From Cordilura impudica (taxonomy: Eukaryota > Arthropoda > Insecta > Diptera > Scathophagidae), in the NCBI GenBank assembly GCA_963682025.1, contig OY821518.1:33684007-33748006 (forward strand): a stretch of DNA of 64,000 nucleotides, in the 5' to 3' direction. The translations under genes and the position numbers were made by a program. Every line of letters begins with the position of its first letter. Position 1 is the first letter of the stretch. The notes beneath the pieces are model-generated. The model worked only from the letters and a program-made list of their open reading frames with translations. It was not told the DNA's origin and searched no databases. Below are positions 53,949 through 64,000 of the stretch, one piece after another.

Positions 53949-55616
53949 TCATTTTAAGTCTTGTAGTCAGTGCGGTGAGTTGGAGTGTGGTGTGTTTGAA
54001 TGTGTTGAGTTTGAGTGTGGTGAGTAACATCATACCACATACGACAGAAATGTAGGAAATGACTATTAACACCTTTATACCAAATTTTATTTATATTGCT
54101 GTAAAATTAGCCAAGATAAAGCATTTTAAAGTTGGAGTTGTGTTGGCCAACGCCATCCACATTTAGGAAAAGTGTTGGAAACTAATTTATGTATCAATAT
54201 ACCAAAATTCGTTAACATTGCTAATACAGTGCCGAGATAAAAAGTATTTCATTATATGTGGGTGGTGCCACGCCCATACAGAAACTTTTTGATATAACAT
54301 TGCATTGTCATTCAGTTCTGAGCTATATTGAAAATATCAAGTCTCTAGCTTATCGGAAAATTATTTTAAAATCAATTCCAAGATTACTACGGAACATACA
54401 CACACACAAACAGACAAGAACGCGACTTAATAAAAACGTTTTAGAATGAGATTTTCCTTTCATCGTTGTACAGGGAATAAGTAGTTTTGATGATACAAAC
54501 TTAATTGACTGACTGTCTGGTTTAACCATCTGAAATTTCAGTGTCGCCCAGTGTATTTTACAAACAAGGTGCGTTTGACATATGCGATCAATCGCGAATT
54601 GTTATTAGTTTATATTTAGCAAAATTTGTTTTTATTACTTTTATTAATATATCTTGGAAATTGTTTAACAAAACATTCATAAATTATGTTGGAGATAAAA
54701 AAAAAACATGCCAAGGAGCAGTTAGTGGTAGTCATGTATTTAGAATGAAATCTATGACTTTTTGAATGACATGTGATTTATTTATTTATCATTTCAATTT
54801 ACAAACAACAATTCTATTAAAAAAAAATATGATTTTTAATATGAATGTGACGACGGCTTTAGTAGCAGGCCTAAAATTTCTTGGTGGTCTTGTTTGATTT
54901 GTGGTGAAATCTGTTTGTGGTAAAAATACATTCAGCTGTCTCGGTTTTCAACTGCGTTCTTTTTTTTTTTTTTTGTTCCTGGTAATCAGCAATACGTTTA
55001 TTATTTTCAGCTTCGATAGTTTTAACACTTTGTGTTAATTATGAATAAAATGATGCATACGTACGAGATCTTTTGATGGACTCTGTTTAGACATCTTCAT
55101 ATTTGTTTAACCCTTTATCTACGCTTTAATTAGCATCTTTTTCTTACTTGTTGTTTCTTTTTGTGTGTGTTTCTTTGGCATTGTGGTTAATTGCTTAGTT
55201 ATTCAGTTGCATTCAACCATTAACTGGTGGCAAATATTGTCTTAACTATTGCTTAAACCTTTTTCTTCTATTATTTTCTTTTGGTGGTGTTAAGTGGAAA
55301 TTCTGTTTAACTCAGGTGTTAAAATGAGTCAATATTTATTTACTGGCAAGTAAAAGGTTAAGCATTAATATAAATATTTATAAGGTTTTGAAGAATTAAA
55401 AAAAAAAAAAAACAAACAACAAAACCAGCAATTATCTGACAATACTTGCAACACTAGTTACTTATGAACTGGGAAAATATTTATTACAAATTCTTTGTAC
55501 GACTATTGATCTAACGAAGCTTGAGCTTGGTGCATATAAGACAAAGTTTAAACAAAGTTTAAACTAGGGACTTTTTGCGGTTAAATATGTTATGACTTCT
55601 TAATTCGTGTGTTCAT
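53949..55616. other. Unassigned sequence
   Basis: A short GAGTTTGAGTGTGGTGAG repeat lies at about 53975-54025 and a single CCACGCCCAT motif at 54270. Two plus-strand frames of 63 and 74 residues (54258, 54541) have no recognised domain. No gene is called. Confidence 0.4.
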
Positions 55617-55618
55617 TA

Positions 55619-58102
55619 GGGTGGCCCTTCATTATATGGAGGGGAAAAAAGTGTTCAAACTCTCGGTCTCACCCCTAGAAATATGCGAATATCAAAAATA
55701 CTGAGAAATACAAAGTTTTTGGCCAATTAAAAAACATTTAGTCGTGCCTCAACGCGATTGAAAATTTCAAGTGTGTTTATATGGGGAAAATATGACTTTT
55801 TCAGATTTTAGGAAAATTTTGATCTATAGTTTAATTTTTCCTACAATTCGGGATCAGTATTAAATTATCCTTTCAAAAAACTATAAAACTTTGAAATCGG
55901 ATAAAACCTCGCCAAGAAATAGCAAATGCCCCAGACCACAAACAAACTAGCTCATGAAATTTGATGGCATTTTTTCAACTTTGAGACATTGATTAAAGCC
56001 GTAATTTTTTTTTTGGCCTCTATACTTGTAAGGACTCAGATATGAAGTATTGTTTTATTACCACGTTGTTAACCTATTGCGCATTGAGACCGAGAATGGG
56101 AAATTTTTTTGATAAAATTTTGAAAACTGCTTTTTCAAGTTTTAAAAAATTTTCTTAAACAAAATTTAAAAAATGGATCTGGCGCTTTAAGGTTTTGTTA
56201 AGTACATGCTACAGATTAACTGTATAAATTTTTAAGTAAATCCCTGTGCTAAAATTTTTTTGACAAGGAGTTTTTTTTTTGCGGATTTCAAGAAAAATGG
56301 GATTTTAGTAAAATATTCTGTAAATGTAACCTTTCTAAATACTTTGTATCAAAAATTCATCACTTTTTTACTTTTAAGTGTTATATTTTATCTTAGTAGC
56401 CTAGGGTTTCGGAAAAAAATAATATGGCCCCATTAACCCTTTTGTAATTGGGGTCACATATGGCCCCTAGCGAATAGACGACAATTTATTCAAAAATTCA
56501 AATATTTTATAAGTGCAGTTGCATTTTTAGATGCGACGCTTAAAATTTAGTAACGAAATGTGCAGAACTTCCGTTCCTAAAATTTGGAATAAATCCAAGA
56601 ATTCTAACCCATTATTTGCCAAGGCCAGCTTTGGATTTTAAGATATTTTTAAATAAAAAATGACCCAAAACGAGTTTTTCTGTTAAACTCGATGAAACCA
56701 CTATTTAGAATTTAAGAAAAATAATTCGTTTAGTTTTTATTTAGTTAACCCTTCAGTGCTCCTGGGTTTAAAATAATCCATTGTGATATATCTGTGGTGC
56801 AATTATTTGCTCATTGCTCGCGAATATAAATTAAAACAACTTTTAACCAATTTTGTTATAAAATTATTTTATGTATAAAAACTGTCAATATTTTTATAAA
56901 TAAAATAAGAAGACCCACAAATGACCCAAAGCCAATAAAAGACATTTTATTCAAAAGAATATGAAATATAAAATTAATATAATAATATAAAATTAAAGAA
57001 AAGCAATATTATTGCAAGTCGTAAGTGATTACAGAAAACAATTTGAATCGCACACTAAATCATCCTTAAATACACCAAAATAAATAGAATTATTTTATAT
57101 ATCATATTCTTTTGAATTAATTTTAAGAGCGGAAGTTCGACACAGCTGGCTATTCTATTTTAAGCATCGCATCTAAAAATTAAACAGCACTTAAAAAATA
57201 TTTGAATTTTTTGAATAAATTGTCTTTTATTAGCTTGGGGTCACATGTGACCCCAATTACAAAAGGGTTAATGGGATCATATTATGTTTTTCCGAAACCC
57301 TAGGCTATTAAGATAAAATATAACATTTAAAAGTAAAAAAGTGATGAATTTTTGATACAAAGTATTTAGAAAGAGTACATTTACAGAATATTTTACAAAA
57401 ATCCCATTTTTCTTGAAATCCGCAGAAAAAAATCCTTGTCAAAAAAAATCTGGCACAGGGATTTACTTAGAAATACGCACAGTTAATCTGTAACATGTAT
57501 TTAACAAAACCGTAAATTTTTAGATCCAGTTTTTTAAATTTTGTTGAAGAAAATTTTTTTAAAACATGAAAAAGGAGTTTTCAAAATTTTATCAAAAAAT
57601 TTCCCAAATTCGGTCTCAATGCTTAATAGGTTAACAAGGTGATAATAAAACAATACTTCATATCTGAGAGTACTTGTAAGTATAGATACCAAAAAGAAAT
57701 TATGGCTTTAATCAATTTCTCAAAGTTGAAAAAAATGCCATCAAATTTCATGAGGTAGTTTTTTTTTAGCACAAAAGTGGTCTGGGGCATTTGCTATTTC
57801 TTGGCGAGGATTTATTCGATTTTGAAGTTTTATAACTTTTTGAAAGGCTAATTAAATACTGATCCCGAATTATATAATAACTTGTCGGAAAAATTAAACT
57901 ATAGAACGAACTTTTCGTAAAATCTGAAAAAAAAAGTCATATTTTCCCCATATAAACACACTTGAAATTTTCAATCGCGTTGAGGCACGACTAAATGTCT
58001 TTTGATTGGCCCAAAACTTTGTATTTCTCAGTTTTTTTCCTATTCACATATATCTAGGCGGTGAGACCGAGGTTTGAACACTTTTTTTATTAAGGGCCAC
58101 CC
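55619..58102. mobile_element. 2.48-kb fold-back element with ~0.97-kb arms and TA target duplication
   Basis: Ends are GGGTGGCCC...GGGCCACCC, flanked by TA (55617-55618 and 58103-58104). The left arm (55619 to about 56585) and right arm (about 57130-58102) are inverse copies that can be followed block by block: GCCTCAACGCGATTGAAAAT, AAATAGCAAATGCCCCAGAC, GGGGTCACAT with TTTTGTAATTGGGG nearby, and TAGATGCGACGCTTAAAAT. The spacer is about 545 bp and AT-rich. No transposase frame; such long-armed TA-flanked elements are read as non-autonomous DNA transposons. Confidence 0.9.
56930..57115 (-). repeat. Spacer segment shared with fold-back copy 1
   Basis: AATAAAAGACATTTTATTCA, TTGCAAGTCGTAAGTGATTA and AATCATCCTTAAATACACCA are the inverse of 33424-33545, the unpaired outer left part of fold-back copy 1. 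Confidence 0.75.
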
Positions 58103-58264
58103 TAGTGTTTATACATATACAAAAGAGAGTATTTTAAAGAAAAGTACATATTGGGGGTTAAGGAGTGATATTGAAAAAATATTAAGATACATACATACAT
58201 AAAATGAACATATAATTTTTATTTTTCTGTAAAGCCTACAAAAAATATAATTTTTATAGTTCTA

Positions 58265-58705
58265 TTGACTACTTATGAACTTATGGATATTTTCCGAAAC
58301 TCTTCCAGTAGAGATTTTATAGTGGTTTCTGTCCCTTTTTTGGAACAGGTAGTCCATCTTCGTTTAAAATCTTCCACATATCAGGACACCTTTTTTGTGC
58401 TCTTGAACTCTCTTTTCACAGCAGACCAATATATCTCCACTGGCCTAAGCTGCAGATGATTTGGAGAATTTACCTCTCTTTGTATAAAAACCAATTTATT
58501 GTTCTTTACTGCTTAAGAGCTTTCTTACCGTAGTGACAGGATGACAAATTGGGTCAAAAATATGTGGACACGTTGTGTTGGCTTATGAAGGGAGGGAAGT
58601 AGTCATATTTGCAGACACTCCTTATTATAAATTTCGGTAGTTATAGAGACCGTTGTAACATATGACTTGCTTCTCTTGCCGCAACTGTTTGTTGTTTTCT
58701 ATACC
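58265..58705 (-). pseudogene. Transposase (Tc1/mariner superfamily), C-terminal half
   Basis: From 58705 down: CGKRSKSYVTTVSITTEIYN and KECLQI, then after shifts FIQREVNSPN and LQLRPVEIYWSAVKREFKST, KKVS, a stop, YVEDFKRRWTTCSKKGTETT and IKSLLEEFRKI. The NPxCPELRPVEKYWA block with its Glu is a known third-acid region of IS630/Tc1/mariner-related enzymes. Its N-terminal half is at 60997-61378 with 2.3 kb of other elements between. Confidence 0.75.
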
Positions 58706-59229
58706 AGCAGCTATGTTTTATAACTTTCACATCGGAAAGTTTTCACATGGAACGTATAAAATGAAACAAAAACGTTGCGAACTGACACAAAACATTGTTT
58801 CTCGCATTCGACTGGTTCTGTAACTTTATTTTGTGAGAAATATCTGTCACGCAACTTTTTTTCTCACATCTATTGGAGAAATGAGAAAAAAGTGTTTCTG
58901 TAAAATAGGCATGTGAGAAGTTTTGAAATTGAACTGTCAGATTTACTCACAATTGAAATCGATGTGAAATACGTATTTAAATTCAATTGCTTAAAATATA
59001 TATACATAAACTATATAAATTTTGGAGAAAAGGGAAGAAATATGTTAATTTTTTATTTATCATTTACTTTTAAGTATTTACATACATTTTTTTTACAATT
59101 ATTCAGAAAGTATAAAGAATTTCCCAAATTAAAAAAAAAAACTTAGGCTTAAGTCTAGTTTAGTGGCTACTCTCCAATTTCTATTTGGTGTTATTTAGGA
59201 GAAATGTTGATATTTACAACAACTCTATG

Positions 59230-59837
59230 AAAGCTGGGTCCACTAGCTCCATTTCGATATATGTTTTAACCTTTTAGCCCTTTCAGGACAGGAGATATTA
59301 GGGATTTTACCTAAACTTTTTATTTATTTTTTTTTTGCGAAATTAACCCATATTAACCCTTTTATTCTACTTTTATTTATTCGTCCCATTATGAAATTTT
59401 TTTTTGGAAAATCGCGCGATTTAAAAAAAAAGATATGAAACATTTTTTCATTGTCAAGCGATTTTTACAAAAAATTTTTATAATATTATGATAATGTATT
59501 AGTTAATGGGTTAATTCCTCTATATATTTTTTGTGTTCTTTTTAAGCGCCGCAGGCTAAAATTTTTGATAAAAAATCGAGCGATTTTTTATAAAAAATTT
59601 TCATAACATTATGAAAATATATTTGATAGTGGGTTAATTCCTCTATATATTTTTTGTGTTCTTTCTAAGCTCCGCAAGCGAAAATTTTTGATCGCGCGAT
59701 TTTTTATCAAAAATGTTCATATTATGCAAACAGTAGTAAGTGGATTAATTTCCGAAGAAATGATAGTATATCCGGTCCTGAAAGGGTTAAGAGGTCGAAA
59801 TATATATATCAAAATGAAGCTAGTGGATCCAGCTTTT
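59230..59837. mobile_element. 608-bp TIR element with an internal 123-bp tandem repeat
   Basis: The left end AAGCTGGGTCCACTAGCTCC with ATTTCGATATAT and CCCTTTCAGGACAGGA is inverse to the right end (59755-59837). Inside, TTAATTCCTCTATATATTTT recurs at 59511 and 59634, and ATCGCGCGATTT-like palindromes recur three times. No gene. Confidence 0.75.
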
Positions 59838-59868
59838 ATTCAGTTTACGTAATTCCATATTTAAGAAA

Positions 59869-60485
59869 AAACTTTTTGTTTCAATCACACATAAAGCACA
59901 CATTTTTGAGTGTTGCTTTATTTGAAGTTCATGTTCTGGTAAGTGTACTGAAAAAAAAAACACAGAACATATACAATAAACAGGTTCGAGTTCAGTTATA
60001 TTTTAAGTCGTGTTGTGGCTCGTGTAGTGAGAAAAAACACAACATGTACAATAAACAGGTTCGAGTTCAGTTATGTTTTAAACACGACTTAAAATATAAC
60101 TGAACTCGAACCTGTTTATTGTACATGTTGTGTTTTTTCTTACTACACGAGCCACAACACGACTTAAAATATAACTGAACTCGAACCTGTTTATTGTACA
60201 TGTTCTGTGTTTTTTTTCATTACACATACCAGAACATGAACTTCAAATAAAGCAACACTCAAAAATGTGTGCTTTATGTGTGATTGAAACAAAAAGTATG
60301 TGATACAAAAATGTTCGTGTAAATAACGAAATATTAAAACGAACACAGTCATGGTTGTGTTGGGCACCGTAGAAAATTTAGAAACGCACATAATTGATAT
60401 GAAAATAAAGATATGTGTTGGCTGCTTTTGAACAGAACATTGTGTGTTTCGTGTGTGTATTTACTGAACCTTGAAAAATACATAA
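59869..60485. mobile_element. Fold-back element, copy 2 (near-perfect palindrome)
   Basis: 59869-60298 is an almost perfect inverted repeat with its centre near 60082. Each arm runs ACTTTTTGTTTCAATCACAC, TTTGAAGTTCATGTTCTGGT and then two units of ACAATAAACAGGTTCGAGTT with TATATTTTAAGTCGTGTTGT. The right side continues to about 60485 with the outer sequence (AATATTAAAACGAACACA, AAGATATGTGTTGGCTGC) that fold-back copy 1 has on its left. Confidence 0.85.
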
Positions 60486-60958
60486 TTTGAAATAGATTTT
60501 AAATTTAAAAATATCAATTAAAAGACGCTCAAGTAAGCTTTTAAATGATATATATATTGCTGAAATCCGATACTAAATAACAAAGTTATATACAAGTCCA
60601 TCTTAAAACTTCGGAAGTCCATAACTCGGTAAATAGGCTCGACCGCCGAAAAAAAATATTTTCCAAGAGCCGCAAGAAAATGTTTTATAATTGTTGAGAA
60701 TTTTAAACCGATCGGGGAGTTGCCCCTAAACTTCACATCAGCCAATAAAAATGTTATTGTTAAATTGAATTAAAATTTTTATGATTTTTTTTATATCTTT
60801 TTCCTGAATAATTTTATGTTTACATTTAATTGCTTTGTCTGTTTTTATTTTTTTGACAGCTGTCTTGGAATATTCCAATAAGAACGTAACCAGTGTTGTA
60901 ACTTTTCACATTAAAATACAGACACAGCTGTTACTCACAAATCGAGAAACAGTTTGAT
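60486..60958. other. Unassigned interior of the TIR element
   Basis: No gene; a 75-residue minus-strand frame (60518-60745) is not recognised. Confidence 0.35.
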
Positions 60959-60996
60959 TTTTTGTTTCATACTTTTTCGATGTGAGAACTTTTCAG

Positions 60997-61378
60997 ATAA
61001 AATACGGAACACGGGTGCAGGAACATTTTTTATTGAAATTTCGTCTGCTTTTGGGTCCTAATCTTATTTTTGATATTTCCTCGAGCATTAGAAATATAAA
61101 AATTTTGACCCGGATTCTGCGAAAAGGCTGCCAGTAATACGTTTCGTCGTCCATTATGCAGCAGGCATATTTTTTTATGAAACATCGTATCAAATTTGCT
61201 GCTCAGTTTTTGGACTCTTAATTTTTTGCAACGTTAATGTCGGAATCCTTTTGGGTTTTGTATATTTTGTATGTAGCTCGATTTCGGCAAATAAATTTGA
61301 TGAGAGTGGTTTGTTCAATTCATGTTCATTAGAATTTAACCAAAATTCATTATCTCTAGGTTCTAAACCAGGTGCCAT
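60997..61378 (-). pseudogene. Transposase (Tc1/mariner superfamily), N-terminal half
   Basis: Two overlapping frames: an upstream one ending RIPTLTLQKIKSPKTEQQI and a downstream one FIKKYACCIMDDETYYWQPF (about 61130-61190) with the first catalytic Asp (MDDE), FIFLMLEEISKIRLGPKSRR and NFNKK. In relatives the NFxKK block is followed within a few residues by the ICSCGKRSK block that opens the other half at 58705. Confidence 0.75.
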
Positions 61379-61446
61379 TTTATTATTCTATTTAAAACTT
61401 TACAGAAAGAGATTCACAAGAACCTCTTTAAAACTTGTTCTATATA

Positions 61447-61822
61447 TCTATAAGATTTATTAATAGGCTAGGCGATTTCTTGTGACTGATGTTTTGTTCT
61501 ACCGTTTTATCCCGATTTTGACCAAACGTATATTATTTGGTATTACTTTTTAGCCGATTTGCGATTTACAGATTTTTAAATTTTTCCCTTTATTTTGAGT
61601 AAATTGCATTTAAAGTTGCTACTAACACATACATAAAATTATACAATGCTATATGTGTGTTTATTAAATTTGTTAATGTGTTTGTAATAAAAATGAGTTT
61701 GTTTTTTGTGTTGATTTGTGAATTGGCTATAATTGATTAGCATACTTTTACGGTCTTTATTTAAGGAAAAAGTAAAATTTCCTTGCATTTGCGCTCGAAT
61801 TTCGTGGGCTGGAATCTGCTAT
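61447..61822 (+). mobile_element. Helitron family 1, full-length copy with decayed ends
   Basis: TCTATAAGATTTATTAATAG to GGGCTGGAATCTGCTAT. The terminal CTAG is changed to CTAT and the hairpin is GCTCGAATTTCGTGGGC, so the 3' hairpin is broken. Confidence 0.8.
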
Positions 61823-61843
61823 TATTAATAATTACTGTACAGC

Positions 61844-62080
61844 CCAGCACTCGAAATTCGAATTTTTTCATTCAATTAATTTCTTTACAGTTTCTTTAGT
61901 ATAAAATATTTATGAATATTTAAATAAAATTCAACCTAAAAGTATGGTAACCAATTTTAACAATTCACAATTCAATACAGGACGTGTGATATACGATTAT
62001 AATGAAATTCGATGAATTGTAAATTGGCTAAAATTGATTACCATACCTTTAGGCCCTTTTAAAATTATAAGATATAGCTT
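61844..62080. mobile_element. Inverted-repeat element, uninterrupted copy
   Basis: The left arm CCTAAAAGTATGGTAACCAA with TTTTAACAATTCACAATTCA and the right arm TGAATTGTAAATTGGCTAAA with ATTGATTACCATACCTTTAG are inverse copies around a short centre near 61995. The outer left end shares the CCAGCACTCGAAATTCG word with Helitron family 1. Confidence 0.7.
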
Positions 62081-62550
62081 TAAATCAACAGGGTGTAATT
62101 TTATTTTAACTTAATATATTTTTACATAAATTTTTTCACTCTCCGCTTCTCCTCCATACGAACTATAACTATGCCAAATTTCACACTGCTCCGTGCCTGC
62201 ATTTTACTTAAAAAGGGAATTAAAAATTTTCCTTCACGTATTAATATATAGATATAATGGGTTACTTTGAATTTGTTCCGGATTCAATTATATGAAACCG
62301 ATTAAGAAGCCAAAAAATTTTCTGGGTAATTATCATTAACTAGTTTCAAATTCTTTGTTAAATTTATGTTGGGCAACTCTTATTTAGGTCTTTTTTTTAA
62401 ATATTAAGCAATAAGGGTCTTACTCTAATGAAAAGGCAGATAAACTGATATAGATAGGTGCCATTCTCGATTTGTACTATCCGATGTTAGACACATCCCC
62501 ACTGGATTTCTTGAAGATTCTTCACAGTTTTCTATGACCAGCAGATCACA
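62081..62550. other. Unassigned AT-rich sequence
   Basis: No frame or repeat recognised. Confidence 0.4.
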
Positions 62551-62554
62551 GGTG

Positions 62555-62815
62555 GCTTAAATCTCTCTTAAGTAAGAGAAGAAGGTACCTACTGATACGT
62601 GCGACTATGTTGACAAGTGATTGGCTTATCCACAAACATATAGGAAGGCTCGGAGTTCAGGACCGAAGTTGCAGTTCACCTCCGAAGAAGACACAGTCTG
62701 TAATCTCTTCTGCAATTGTGAATGTTTTTGCAGCGTAAGGTGTACAAATCGAGGCAAACACATATTGGTCCAATTATCGTTGATATTATCTGTAATCTAT
62801 ATCTTTGAGGCTTAA
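62555..62815 (+). pseudogene. LINE C-terminal zinc-knuckle fragment
   Basis: KSLLSKRRRYLLIRATMLTS then DWLIHKHIGRLGVQDRSC, with a shift to EEDTVCNLFCNCECFCSVRC. This follows the LTGHCxLxxHxxRLGxxxxxxCRxC...EETVEHxLCxCPAL pattern after the RNase H of I/LOA/R1-type LINEs. Heavily decayed. Confidence 0.55.
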
Positions 62816-62827
62816 TCTGTTATCTGT

Positions 62828-63167
62828 ATAGTTTTCCAATTTGTGTGGTTTCCAAAACGGAGCTACTTGGCTCTAATTCGTTCTCACATGCCGCGAGCCG
62901 CCACTTAAAGCAACCAAAGCAACCAACGTGTTGGATTACAAGCCGAACCTGGCCATCTTTAAGTGGAAACTGCACAAATGCCTTGCTAACACACCACTCT
63001 GGTTATATGTCGAAGATAGTGGTGGTACTAAATGGACACTCTCTTGTAGAAAGAAAAGCCATACGCGTCAGCGTCGCAGCAAATGGTATCCGTCGAATCT
63101 GCATGGATGTAGAGGAAGAAACAACAACGACAGAGAATCATCCACAGTAAAAAAAAATATGCTATAA
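62828..63167 (+). other. Unassigned open frames with coding-like composition
   Basis: Two overlapping frames (62845-63150 and 62928-63167) are open. The second, reading VLDYKPNLAIFKWKLHKCLA and WLYVEDSGGTKWTLSC, has balanced composition and higher GC than its surroundings, so a decayed exon or transposon segment is possible. No family recognised. Confidence 0.3.
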
Positions 63168-64000
63168 ATGTACTTAGTGGTTCAAAATCGGCTAAAAATA
63201 CTGGATTAGTTTAAATCAGTTGGTGCCTAAAGCAATTTTGGGGTTAATATGTCTTCGGTGGCTACAGACTATAAAATCTTAAGTCGAAAAACTGTATTTT
63301 CGTTAGAAGCTGTCACAGTTTATTGGTTCTATGTTAAAAATAGAACCTTGAGTCTTTGACTTTATTATAACTTTTTATTGTAATAGCCGATGTCTACCAA
63401 AATTTTATAGAATTTATGATGAAGAAATAAAAATTCAATTCATTCTAAGTCTAGAAGGATGTATGCCTATGTTCCTCTTACTACTGTTGGATTATAGGGC
63501 GCCATTTTATTCGGTTGTTACTAGTTCATTGCACGTTCCATTTGATCATTTAATTGGTAGGGCTCAAGATATTTGTTTCGTCTAACTACTTCCGATCTCA
63601 TATCAAATATTCCCTGGGCAATAGCAATAGCCCATGTATCCTGAATAGTTAGGATACAGGGAAATTAGGCAAATACCACTAAAGCATAGATGCAACGTGG
63701 TATCACATACGCAGGTAGGAAGCCTCTCCAGGAACCTAGGGTACTAACCCGTACATAAACTGCTAAATAATCGCTCCACGAATCGAAACCCGATTTTGTA
63801 GTTTATAATTCCTTTCATTGACTTCTCAAGTTCTGAGCAATTTTTCTTCTAGAAAAGTACCCAGATTTAGAAAAATTTTTTTTAAAGAAGATTCCTTCAA
63901 ATTGTCTACAACACTAAAAGATTTTTCCTCCAATTCGGCTGTAATTCATTTCAATCCAATTCAGTTGATATTGGTGGGACTGTAAATTGATAATGTTGGG
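63168..64000. other. Unassigned sequence to window end
   Basis: Less AT-rich around 63590-63800. No open frame over 60 residues and no inverted repeat noticed. Confidence 0.35.

Larger units (their letters stand above)
58734..60996. mobile_element. TIR element inserted in the transposase gene
   Basis: GGAAAGTTTTCACATGGAAC and TAAAATGAAACAAAAA at the left are matched by the inverse of TTTTTGTTTCATACTTTTTC and GATGTGAGAACTTTTC at the right. The TTGTTTCTCGCATT-like inner sequence is shared too. The interior contains two further elements. No gene. Confidence 0.65.

Noticed and set aside
59876..60391. Plus- and minus-strand genes of 75 and 66 residues
   Set aside because: The similar proteins on both strands are the product of the palindrome.

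Overview
This is a very AT-rich, gene-poor stretch of an animal nuclear genome, most likely a higher fly (Brachycera, possibly a calyptrate such as a blow fly or house fly). The evidence is the single host gene (an arthropod single-domain VWC secreted protein with a TATA/Inr promoter), GTCC-rich mini-me/DINE-like repeats, many short non-autonomous Helitrons, and relics of Tc1, mariner, Tigger/pogo, hAT, Jockey-type and LOA-type elements. The species assignment is inference.

Only one intact, ordinary gene is supported: the intronless SVWC gene at 30300-30749, with a TATA box and initiator about 200 bp upstream and a poly(A) signal just downstream. Nearly every other long reading frame is a broken transposon gene.

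Layout. 0-3 kb: tandem CACGCCCA-type repeats, a Tc1 relic and a 1-kb TAA-flanked MITE with another TIR element inside it. 3-9.5 kb: Helitron copies in both orientations mixed with GTCC-repeat copies. 9.5-14.5 kb: degenerate minisatellites, a mariner relic, a tRNA-derived SINE, a fragment of an unidentified transposon-like family and a LINE 3' end. 15-19 kb: a Tc1 gene split by a 2.1-kb AAAAGGTAC-type array, then a Tigger/pogo relic. 20-24.4 kb: a Helitron compound inserted cleanly into a GTCC repeat, a Jockey-type pseudogene, and a mariner-like element lying between the arms of an inverted repeat. 26-29 kb: a broken gene of an uncharacterised zinc-motif, transposase-like family. 30-31 kb: the SVWC gene. 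32-37 kb: a GTCC repeat, a fold-back element and a hAT gene carrying a 621-bp MITE. 38-41 kb: a nearly complete 3' part of a LOA-type retrotransposon nested in a Jockey-type RT gene with an 8-bp target duplication. 41.7-46.9 kb: a 1035-bp TIR element, a Tc1 gene cut by a Helitron, and LINE 3' ends. 47.8-49.7 kb: a Tc1 gene cut by a LINE. 49.9-53.9 kb: an element with inverted-repeat ends whose body is about 3.2 kb of an (AATTTTT)n heptamer. 55.6-58.1 kb: a 2.48-kb fold-back element with about 0.97-kb arms. 58.3-61.4 kb: a transposase gene split by an insertion that itself holds two more elements. 61.4-64 kb: a Helitron copy, an inverted-repeat element, a LINE scrap and unassigned sequence.

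The window is best read as layered insertion history rather than as pathways. The most informative parts are the junctions, where the order of insertion can be read from interrupted reading frames and target duplications. All identifications rest on reading translated sequence against remembered family signatures. No database search was run, and no nucleotide identity is given unless it was read directly.
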